Shown: positions 7,396 to 13,551 of the stretch, piece after piece
How the letters are laid out: each line of letters begins with the position of its first letter
Numbering within the stretch: position 1 is the stretch's first letter
DNA from: an uncultured Coriobacteriaceae bacterium
Lineage (GTDB): Bacteria > Actinomycetota > Coriobacteriia > Coriobacteriales > QAMH01
DNA length: 14,146 nucleotides
Assembly: GCA_902783175.1 (NCBI GenBank)
Contig: CACZQA010000132.1
Coordinates: 1 to 14,146, forward strand
Reading direction: 5' to 3'
Position numbers and translations under genes: made by a program
The notes under the pieces: generated by a model
Told to the model about the DNA's origin: nothing
Seen by the model: the letters and a program-made list of their open reading frames with translations, nothing else
The model's database searches: none

Positions 7396-9204
7396 ATGGA
7401 ACAACTGCTACTCGAAATACTCGCAATCCTCAGGTCGGGAAAAAGCCTCGACAGCCGCGAGCTGGGCAAGCTCATCGACTCGCATAACGCGTTGGTCAAA
7501 TCGGCCCAGCGCGCGTATTCCAAGAAGAAGATCCTGCCGTACTACCTGCGCGTCAAGGAACAGGACCCTGCGCGCTGGGCATCGTGGGGCGTCGATGACG
7601 AGCTCGAGGCGCGCCTCATGCGCACGCTTCGCATGAAGCCGCGGCGCACGGCGTCGGGCGTCGCCACGATCACGGTCATCACCAAGCCCTGGAAGTGCTC
7701 GAGCGACTGTCTGTACTGCCCGAACGACCTGCGCATGCCCAAGAGCTACCTGCATGCCGAGCCTGCCTGCCAGCGCGCCGAGCGCAACTTCTTCGACCCG
7801 TACCTGCAGGTCGCCTCGCGCCTGAGGGCGCTCGAGCAGATGGGGCACCTCTGCGACAAGGTCGAGCTTATCGTGCTCGGCGGGACGTGGAGCGACTACC
7901 CGATTTCCTATCAGACCTGGTTTGTCTTCGAGCTCTTCCGCGCGCTCAACGACGCGCCCCATACTGACGAATCCGTGCGCGAACGCAGGGGCTTCTACCG
8001 GGGGCGCGGCATCTCTTGCGACGAGGCGGAGCTTGCGGGCTTCGTGGAGCTCGAGCAGAAGCGGATCGCCGCCGGCGAGGAGCGCTTCAACGCCGCGTTC
8101 GAGCGCCTGTACGGAAACAGCAAAGCCTGGGCAGAGGTGGCGTCAGCCCAGGAGGCGACGCTTGCGGAGCTTTTCGAGCAGCACCGAATCAACGAGACGG
8201 CGGCACATCGCGTGGTCGGGCTCGTCATCGAGACGCGCCCCGATGCCATCACGCCGGGGCGGCTCAGGTTCTTCCGGCAGCTCGGGTGCACCAAGGTGCA
8301 GATCGGCGTGCAGAGCCTGCGCCCTGAGGTGCTGCGTGCCAACGAACGCCGCATCGACGTGCAGCAGATCGCGCGTGCCTTCACGTATCTCCGCGTCTTC
8401 GGTTTCAAGATCCACGCGCACTTCATGGTCAACCTCTACGGCTCGACGCCTGATGAGGATGTCGAGGACTACCGCGAGTTCATGAGCTGCCCTTCGTTCA
8501 TGCCTGACGAGGTCAAGCTCTACCCGTGCGCCCTGATCGAGGACACGCGCCTCGTCGCGCGCTACGAGGCGGGACAGTGGCGGCCCTACGGCGAAGACGA
8601 GCTCGTCGACGTGCTGGTCCACGACGTCCTCTCGACGCCCCCGTTCTGCCGCGTTTCGCGCATGATCAGGGATTTCTCCGCCGGAGACATCGTCGCCTGC
8701 AACAAGAAGACGAACCTGCGGCAGATGGTCGAGGCAAAGCTTTCCCAGATGGACGCCCAGATCGACGAGATTCGCTACCGCGAAATCAGCCTCGCCGCCA
8801 CCGACCTCGCCTCGCTCGAGCTCCAGCAGGTCGAGTACGAGACGAGTGCCACCCGCGAGGTTTTCTTGCAGTGGGTGACGCCCGAGGGCGGCATCGCGGG
8901 TTTCCTGCGCCTGTCGCTGCCCGACGCCTCGTTTGTCCGCGCGCACAAGGACGAGCTCCCCGTCAGCCCAGGCGAGGCGATGATCCGCGAAGTGCACGTG
9001 TACGGGCGCGTCGCCAACTTCCACGAGAGCGCCGAGGGCGTGCAGCACCGCGGGCTCGGCAAGCGCCTCGTCGAGCGCGCGGCAGACATCGCCCGCGCGC
9101 GGGGCTACGCGAAGCTCAACGTCATCAGCTCGGTGGGCACGAGGGGCTACTACGAAAAGCTCGGCTTCAAGCGCGCGGGGCTGTATCAGGCGCGCGACTT
9201 GTAG
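7396..9204 (+). CDS. elp3: Elp3-type tRNA uridine-34 modifying radical SAM/GNAT enzyme
   Basis: Homologue of the catalytic Elongator subunit, which uses radical SAM chemistry and acetyl-CoA to make 5-carboxymethyl-uridine at tRNA position 34. 602 aa, slightly longer than typical Elp3. N-terminal basic segment (about 35-85) fits tRNA binding. The radical SAM cluster is Cys101, Cys105 and Cys108 in KCSSDCLYC (100-108), followed by the Elp3-specific RMPKSYLHAEP (113-123) and RAERNFFDPYLQ. VIETRPDAI (near 277-285) and KVQIGVQSL (near 300-308) are barrel motifs. The C-terminal GNAT domain has EVHVYG and the acetyl-CoA loop QHRGLG (550-555), then NVISSVGTRGYYEKLGF, nearly the yeast Elp3 pattern. 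The ATG at 7396 is 8 nt from a TAGAAT -10, suggesting a leaderless mRNA; upstream in-frame codons overlap the divergent gene. Bacterial Elp3 works without the other Elongator subunits. Divergent from the Trm9-like gene. Confidence 0.95.
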   Translation: MEQLLLEILAILRSGKSLDSRELGKLIDSHNALVKSAQRAYSKKKILPYYLRVKEQDPARWASWGVDDELEARLMRTLRMKPRRTASGVATITVITKPWKCSSDCLYCPNDLRMPKSYLHAEPACQRAERNFFDPYLQVASRLRALEQMGHLCDKVELIVLGGTWSDYPISYQTWFVFELFRALNDAPHTDESVRERRGFYRGRGISCDEAELAGFVELEQKRIAAGEERFNAAFERLYGNSKAWAEVASAQEATLAELFEQHRINETAAHRVVGLVIETRPDAITPGRLRFFRQLGCTKVQIGVQSLRPEVLRANERRIDVQQIARAFTYLRVFGFKIHAHFMVNLYGSTPDEDVEDYREFMSCPSFMPDEVKLYPCALIEDTRLVARYEAGQWRPYGEDELVDVLVHDVLSTPPFCRVSRMIRDFSAGDIVACNKKTNLRQMVEAKLSQMDAQIDEIRYREISLAATDLASLELQQVEYETSATREVFLQWVTPEGGIAGFLRLSLPDASFVRAHKDELPVSPGEAMIREVHVYGRVANFHESAEGVQHRGLGKRLVERAADIARARGYAKLNVISSVGTRGYYEKLGFKRAGLYQARDL

Positions 9205-9280
9205 CGCCTGGCCGGGGTCGGCGGGTGCCCGTCTGCGGCTTTGCCGTCTTTTCCCGTCCGGATGAAAGCGCGTCGCGCGA

Positions 9281-9292
9281 GTGGGGTACAAT
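9281..9292 (+). promoter_or_regulatory. Candidate promoter -10 element of the DUF4868 gene
   Basis: GTGGGGTACAAT ends in a good -10 hexamer (TACAAT, 9287-9292) 42 nt before the DUF4868 start codon. A near-identical 12-nt element (one mismatch) precedes the next gene at 10469-10480. A -35 is not clear; ATGAAA at 9262-9267 has a long 19-nt spacer. The rest of the elp3 to DUF4868 gap (9205-9334) shows no gene and no evident terminator. Confidence 0.5.
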
Positions 9293-9334
9293 ACCGCCTC
9301 GCGATTGACACCAACGACTGAATACCGAGGCACG

Positions 9335-10441
9335 ATGCTTACAGAACTACTCGAAGAGAAGAAGGCCCTCATGGCCGCGCTCGATGCGGTCAACGCGGAC
9401 CTGCACCGCAACGTATCCGTCTACGCCGTCCTCGAGACGCAAGACCCGAGCTGGCCGTTCGACATCAGGTGGGTGGCAAAGCCGGGAACGGCATCGGATG
9501 ACATGAAGCTCATCAACGAGCGCCTCTTTGACCGCGCGTTCCTTGACTATGGCTTTCACGAGGTCCTCGACGAGAACCAGATCGAGGGTGTTGCCTACCA
9601 GCCCATCGAGGAACTCTACGCCGATCCCGACTGCATCGGCTGCGCGCCGGTCTCGTTCTTCGACGACGACAAGACGGTCGCCCGCATGGCACACGGCGCA
9701 GACGAGGACGACGACGAGCTCGAGGATCTCGATGCCCAGCGTTTCCTGTTCTTCTTGAAGTCGGTGGCAGGCTCCGTCGTCGACGGCTCTCCCTCTGCGG
9801 GCGTCGCCTACGACGACGTCGAGAAGCTCGTCGGCCTCGTGTTCAAGTACGAGTGCGCGGGCGAGGGCGGGCGTCAGACGGTCGTCGCCTTCCAGCGCGT
9901 GCAGCGCATGTGGATCCAGCAGAAGTCGAGCTACCTTCTGTTCGGTACGGAAGAAGACGAGCCGTTCGCCTTCTCCGACCGATCAGTCAAGATCGGCAAC
10001 AGCTTCGACTTCGTGCTCTACGGGCAGGGCGTCTACTTCCGCAGCCTCAAGGCGCTCGAGATCCTGTTCAAGTACGACAAGCTCGTGGCCCAGCGCGCGA
10101 AGGACTACGCCGTCTCGTTCGACCCGATCCTGGCCGACTTCGAGAAGCTCGACCAGCGCATCGACGAGAGTCGCACGCTGGCAAACAAGCTGCTCAAGCT
10201 GCAGAAGGAGGGCTCGCCGGTCGTTGACATGTCCGCCGAGGAGCTCCAGTACCACGTGAACCGCATCGGATACTACAGCCGTAAGATCAAGTTCAACGAA
10301 GACGGCAAGGTCATGCTCACCTCCAACACCGACGTGAGCGACTTCGTCAAGATGCTGGGGGACAACTTCCTCGTCTCGCCGCTTTCGGATGCGAAGTACG
10401 AGGCCCGCACGAAGACGCGCCTCGATTCGGACGAGATTTAA
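9335..10441 (+). CDS. DUF4868 (KwaB-like) domain protein
   Basis: A 368-aa soluble protein without signal peptide. The second half resembles the DUF4868 family, the domain found in KwaB of the Kiwa anti-phage system: VKIGNSFDFVLYGQGVYFRS (218-237), LEILFKYDKLVAQRAKDY (241-258), and a C-terminal MLGDNFLVSPLSDAKYEA (340-357) that fits the family's closing L.D..L.S.LT...Y pattern. An acidic stretch, DEDDDELEDLDAQ (123-135), separates it from a less conserved N-terminal part. I assign this from pattern recall, not a profile search. ATG at 9335 was preferred because GAGG lies 5 nt upstream and the in-frame extension to 9281 would overlap the -10 box. No KwaA-like membrane gene is adjacent, so it is not called Kiwa. 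It is followed by a DUF262 gene with a matching promoter element; together they may form a defence module. Function unknown. Confidence 0.75.
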   Translation: MLTELLEEKKALMAALDAVNADLHRNVSVYAVLETQDPSWPFDIRWVAKPGTASDDMKLINERLFDRAFLDYGFHEVLDENQIEGVAYQPIEELYADPDCIGCAPVSFFDDDKTVARMAHGADEDDDELEDLDAQRFLFFLKSVAGSVVDGSPSAGVAYDDVEKLVGLVFKYECAGEGGRQTVVAFQRVQRMWIQQKSSYLLFGTEEDEPFAFSDRSVKIGNSFDFVLYGQGVYFRSLKALEILFKYDKLVAQRAKDYAVSFDPILADFEKLDQRIDESRTLANKLLKLQKEGSPVVDMSAEELQYHVNRIGYYSRKIKFNEDGKVMLTSNTDVSDFVKMLGDNFLVSPLSDAKYEARTKTRLDSDEI

Positions 10442-10468
10442 CACGGCCGTTCGATCCGCCTGTTGCGC

Positions 10469-10480
10469 GTGGAGTACAAT
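10469..10480 (+). promoter_or_regulatory. Candidate promoter -10 element of the DUF262 gene
   Basis: GTGGAGTACAAT carries a TACAAT -10 hexamer (10475-10480), 42 nt before the DUF262 start codon, exactly the same distance as the matching element of the preceding gene. It differs from that element (9281-9292) at one base. This suggests the two genes have separate but co-regulated promoters. No clear -35 is seen. Confidence 0.5.
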
Positions 10481-10522
10481 CTGCTTCGTTTGTTCGTTTT
10501 TCGCATGTGAAGAGAGTGAGCA

Positions 10523-11545
10523 ATGGAGACTTCTCAGAAAATGTACCTCGACCTGCTGGGCGAGGAGGGCACGCAGTTCGTGATCCCCGTGTTCCAGCGC
10601 GTCTATTCCTGGAACGACGAGCAGTGCGACGGCATCTGGATGGACGTCGTGCGCTCCGGCCGCACGGGCCTTCCGCACTTCCTCGGCACGATTCTCTACT
10701 CCCGCGAGCCCGAGCGCACGCCGGGCATCAAGGGCCTCGCGGTCGTCGACGGCCAGCAGCGCACGACGACGATCACGCTGCTCTTGATAGCGCTCGAGGA
10801 GTACATGCGCGCGCACGACCTCACCGTCGAGGGCATCGACGCGGACTTCATCCGCACCCACTACCTGATGTGCGGCGAGCAGCACAAACTCGTGCTCTCG
10901 CGCACGGACCGCGCGACGCTGTTCGCGATCATCGACCATGCCGAGCTCCCCGCCCGCAAGTCCGAGCGCATCATCAACAACTACCAGTGGTTCAAGAAGC
11001 GCATGGAGCAAGACGATTTCGATCCCCAGCTCGTCGTGCGCGGCCTACGTGGCCTCATGCTCATCTCCGCCGAGCTCGTGGGCGAGGACCGTCCCCAGCT
11101 CGTCTTCGAGAGCCTCAACACCAAGGGCACGCCGCTCACGACGGGCGACATGGTGCGCAACTATCTGCTGATCGCCGAGGACCGCGACGAGCAGGAGCGC
11201 CTGTACGACACGTACTGGAAGCCCATCGAGATGATGTTCGGCGACGACCCGGAATCGGAGAAGCTGAACGCCGGCATCCGCATGTGGCTCACGATCCGCT
11301 TCGTCAAGGTGAGCATCCACGACAAGGGCGAGACCTACAGCGTCTTCAAGACCTACGTCGAAAGCGAGTACGACGGCACGCTCGAGGACCTGCTCATCGA
11401 GCTGCGCGACTTCTGCCTCATGTGGTCGGAGAACTATCGCGACCACGACATCATGACCGGATCCAAGGAATTCAGGAGCTGGGACTGGGCCAAGGGCAAG
11501 CCCACGACGCTCATCCCGCACCGCTTCAGCCAGGGCGGTTTCTAG
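10523..11545 (+). CDS. DUF262 domain protein, short form (GmrSD N-terminal-like)
   Basis: A 340-aa protein with the DUF262 (ParB/Srx-like) domain found in the GmrS part of type IV modification-dependent restriction enzymes and in other defence proteins. Conserved elements are FVIPVFQRVYSWN (19-31), FLGTIL (53-58), the nucleotide-binding/hydrolysis motif VVDGQQRTTTITLLL (74-88), and FESLNTKGTPLTTGDMVRNYLL (195-216, split here by position only). The usual C-terminal DUF1524 HNH nuclease domain of about 200 residues is absent: the frame stops at 340, followed 28 bp later by a strong terminator. So this is either a true stand-alone DUF262 protein or a shortened GmrSD. ATG at 10523 has AGAGAGTGAG just upstream. 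Neighbour upstream is the DUF4868 gene, 81 bp away, with a matching promoter. Defence is a likely but unproven role. Confidence 0.85.
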   Translation: METSQKMYLDLLGEEGTQFVIPVFQRVYSWNDEQCDGIWMDVVRSGRTGLPHFLGTILYSREPERTPGIKGLAVVDGQQRTTTITLLLIALEEYMRAHDLTVEGIDADFIRTHYLMCGEQHKLVLSRTDRATLFAIIDHAELPARKSERIINNYQWFKKRMEQDDFDPQLVVRGLRGLMLISAELVGEDRPQLVFESLNTKGTPLTTGDMVRNYLLIAEDRDEQERLYDTYWKPIEMMFGDDPESEKLNAGIRMWLTIRFVKVSIHDKGETYSVFKTYVESEYDGTLEDLLIELRDFCLMWSENYRDHDIMTGSKEFRSWDWAKGKPTTLIPHRFSQGGF

Positions 11546-11573
11546 GGCCTCGGCACCTCATCGGCCAACAGAC

Positions 11574-11612
11574 AAGCGGCGCCGCCTGTTGCATTCAGGC
11601 GGCACCGCTTTT
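11574..11612 (+). terminator. Rho-independent terminator after the DUF262 gene
   Basis: A 15-bp stem with a single C-A mismatch: AAGCGGcGCCGCCTG (11574-11588), a 7-nt loop (11589-11595) and CAGGCGGCaCCGCTT (11596-11610), ending in TTTT (11609-11612). It starts 28 bp after the DUF262 stop. On the minus strand the stem also exists but has only a weak T tract, so it may partly serve the converging deformylase-like gene as well. Confidence 0.85.
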
Positions 11613-11653
11613 CAATGCGCGCGTGTGCTCTTGGTGCAGCGTGAGGGCGCTTG

Positions 11654-12064
11654 CTAGATGAGGATGCCGTTGCAGTGGTCGACGCCATGCTGGATGACCT
11701 CGGCGATGTAGCCCGTGAAGGTCTCCTCGTGCTTCTCGAACGACTCGTCGAGGTACTCGACGGTGATGCGCTTGAAGCGCTTGCACTTGCGCACGCCCTT
11801 CAGCGAATAGCACTCCTCCTGGGTGAGGTAGGGCTTCTTCTTGTCGGTGATCATCGGGTTGACCATGACCTGCGTGGTCCCCAGGTTGTTGATGACGATG
11901 ATGCGCTTTTGCGCGCCGATCTGGTTGGCCGCAAGGCACACGGCGGTCTCGGAGTGCTTCTCGAAGGTGTCGAGGAGGTCCTGGATGACGTCTTTGTCTT
12001 CGGGCGTTGCCTTCTCCGATTTGATCTTGAGCTGTTCTTTATCCGTGACGATGTCTTTAATCAC
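11654..12064 (-). CDS. Peptide deformylase-like protein lacking the catalytic Glu
   Basis: 136 aa, similar to the small type III deformylases of Gram-positive bacteria, which remove the formyl group from N-terminal Met. All three family motifs are present but altered. Motif 1 GxGLAAxQ reads AVCLAANQ (41-48); motif 2 EGCLS reads EECYS (83-87); motif 3 QHExDH reads QHGVDH (125-130). The three metal ligands Cys85, His126 and His130 are kept, but the catalytic base Glu is Gly127 (codon GGC). Known deformylases need that Glu, so this copy is probably inactive as a deformylase, or altered in function; a normal def may lie elsewhere. The GTG start has AAAGG 8 nt upstream. The protein is rich in Lys compared with its neighbours. 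It follows icd on the same strand after 84 bp, with a possible own promoter (TATCCT, 12109 to 12104). Confidence 0.85.
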   Translation of the reverse strand: MIKDIVTDKEQLKIKSEKATPEDKDVIQDLLDTFEKHSETAVCLAANQIGAQKRIIVINNLGTTQVMVNPMITDKKKPYLTQEECYSLKGVRKCKRFKRITVEYLDESFEKHEETFTGYIAEVIQHGVDHCNGILI

Positions 12065-12072
12065 TTAAGTGA
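12061..12072. repeat. Perfect 12-bp palindrome over the deformylase-like gene start
   Basis: TCACTTAAGTGA is its own reverse complement and contains the GTG start codon of the deformylase-like gene (12064 to 12062). It lies between the Shine-Dalgarno and codon 2. It could be an operator or an RNA element at the initiation site, or chance; there is only one copy in the window that I can see. Confidence 0.4.
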
Positions 12073-12103
12073 CCTTTCTTGTTGGCTGTCGATCGCTCGG
12101 ACT

Positions 12104-12109
12104 AGGATA
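12104..12109 (-). promoter_or_regulatory. Candidate -10 box for the deformylase-like gene
   Basis: On the minus strand TATCCT lies 39 nt upstream of the GTG start, inside the 84-bp gap after icd. No good -35 is found at the usual spacing, so readthrough from icd is equally possible. Confidence 0.3.
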
Positions 12110-12148
12110 CCCGCTTGCGGCAGGCATTCCGTCCTCGATTTTCGCGCG

Positions 12149-13363
12149 CTACTTGTAGGAACGTGCGAGCTCGTCGGCAATGGCGGCGATGAAGTCTTGC
12201 GTGTTCAAGGTGGTGGGGTTGGGAAGCGTCGTGATGCGGGCCAGGTCACCGGTCATCTTGCCCGACTCGATGGTGGCGATGGTCGCCTGCTCGAGCTTGT
12301 CCGCGAACTCTTCCAGCTCAGGCGTGCCGTCGAGCTGCCCGCGCTTTCTTAGCGCGCCCGTCCAGGCAAAGATCGTCGCGACGGAGTTCGTCGACGTCTC
12401 CTGCCCCTTCAGGTGCTTGTAGTAGTGGCGCTGCACCGTGCCGTGCGCCGCCTCGTACTCGTAGTAGCCGTGCGGGCTCACGAGCACGCTCGTCATCATG
12501 GCAAGCGAGCCGAAGGCGGTTGAGACCATGTCGCTCATGACGTCGCCGTCGTAGTTCTTGCACGCCCAGATGAAGCCGCCCTCGCTGCGCATCACGCGCG
12601 CGACGGCGTCGTCGATGAGCGTGTAGAAGTACTCGATGCCCGCCTGCTCGAAGCGCGTACGGTACTCGGATTCGTACATCTCGGCGAAGATGTCCTTGAA
12701 GCGGTGGTCGTAGGTTTTCGAGATGGTGTCCTTCGTGGCGAACCACAGGTCCTGTCCCGTCTCGAGCGCGTAGTCGAAGCATGCCCGCGCAAAGCCCTCG
12801 ATGGACTCGTCGAGGTTGTGCATGCCCTCGGCCACGCCCGCGCCGTCAAACTCGTGGACGGTGACGGACTGCGCCTTTCCGCCGTCGGCGGGCGTGTACA
12901 CGAGCTCGACCTTGCCGGGCCCCGGGATGCGCAGCTCGACGTCGCGGTAGATGTCGCCGTAGGCATGGCGTGCGATGGTGATGGGCTTTTTCCAGGTGCG
13001 CACGTAGGGCTCGATGCCCTTCACGAGGATCGGCGCGCGAAACACCGTGCCGTCGAGCATCGCGCGGATCGTGCCGTTCGGGCTCTTCCACATCTGCTTG
13101 AGGTCGTATTCCTCCATGCGCGCGGCGTTGGGGGTGATGGTCGCGCACTTCACGGCGACGCCGTACTTTTTGGTGGCATTTGCGGAATCGACGGTTACCT
13201 GGTCGTCGGTCTCGTTGCGATGCTGCAGGCCGAGGTCGTAGTACTCGGTCTTGAGGTCGACGTAGGGCTCGATGAGCTCGTCTTTGATCAGCTTCCAGAT
13301 GATGCGGGTCATCTCGTCGCCGTCCATCTCGACGAGCGGGGTCTTCATCTCTATCTTCTTCAT
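12149..13363 (-). CDS. icd: Isocitrate dehydrogenase, NADP-dependent homodimeric type
   Basis: Oxidatively decarboxylates isocitrate to 2-oxoglutarate with NADP, supplying 2-oxoglutarate for glutamate synthesis and NADPH; cytoplasmic. 404 aa and aligned nearly residue for residue with the eukaryotic-type (human IDH1-like) subfamily: substrate-binding [19 protein letters not shown] (93-111) with Arg100 and Arg109, Arg132 and Tyr139 in [11 protein letters not shown] (131-141), Lys211 in ATKDTISK (209-216), and metal ligands in [12 protein letters not shown] (270-281). The cofactor loop [11 protein letters not shown] (304-314) follows. All catalytic residues appear intact. ATG at 13363 has GAGGAAG 7-8 nt upstream; a TACAAT box lies about 57 nt upstream. 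The deformylase-like gene is 84 bp downstream on the same strand. Many anaerobes keep this enzyme with an incomplete citrate cycle. Confidence 0.97.
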   Translation of the reverse strand: MKKIEMKTPLVEMDGDEMTRIIWKLIKDELIEPYVDLKTEYYDLGLQHRNETDDQVTVDSANATKKYGVAVKCATITPNAARMEEYDLKQMWKSPNGTIRAMLDGTVFRAPILVKGIEPYVRTWKKPITIARHAYGDIYRDVELRIPGPGKVELVYTPADGGKAQSVTVHEFDGAGVAEGMHNLDESIEGFARACFDYALETGQDLWFATKDTISKTYDHRFKDIFAEMYESEYRTRFEQAGIEYFYTLIDDAVARVMRSEGGFIWACKNYDGDVMSDMVSTAFGSLAMMTSVLVSPHGYYEYEAAHGTVQRHYYKHLKGQETSTNSVATIFAWTGALRKRGQLDGTPELEEFADKLEQATIATIESGKMTGDLARITTLPNPTTLNTQDFIAAIADELARSYK

Positions 13364-13419
13364 GGCACTTCCTCGTGAATCTACGCGTTGTCGTCAGGCC
13401 ACATGAGGGCACGAGACGT

Positions 13420-13425
13420 ATTGTA
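13420..13425 (-). promoter_or_regulatory. Candidate -10 box for icd
   Basis: Minus-strand TACAAT, about 56 nt upstream of the icd ATG, in the 188-bp divergent gap with the membrane-protein gene. The nearest -35-like sequence, TTGCCC, is 20 nt away, longer than ideal. No clear promoter was found for the plus-strand gene; TATCGT at 13502-13507 is a weak candidate. I see no small gene in this gap. Confidence 0.4.
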
Positions 13426-13551
13426 GGTGCAGTTCTGGCGCATACGGGCAAGATTTAACGAAGCTTACGCATTCGCTCGGGGCGCGCGCGGCCAAATGCG
13501 GTATCGTGTCTGGACGATGATTGGCGGACTTGATGCAGGGCGAGGAGCGGT

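Noticed and set aside
8143..9411. Minus-strand open frame opposite the elp3 C-terminal half
   Set aside because: Elp3 GNAT-domain motifs on the plus strand are unmistakable; this frame also runs through the DUF4868 promoter and start.
9335..11545. Calling the DUF4868/DUF262 pair a Kiwa or a GmrSD system
   Set aside because: No KwaA-like membrane gene adjoins the DUF4868 gene, and the DUF262 protein has no DUF1524 nuclease domain, so neither name is supported.
12111..12120. CCGCTTGCGG as a terminator between icd and the deformylase-like gene
   Set aside because: The stem is only 4 bp with a 2-nt loop, and no T tract follows on the minus strand.
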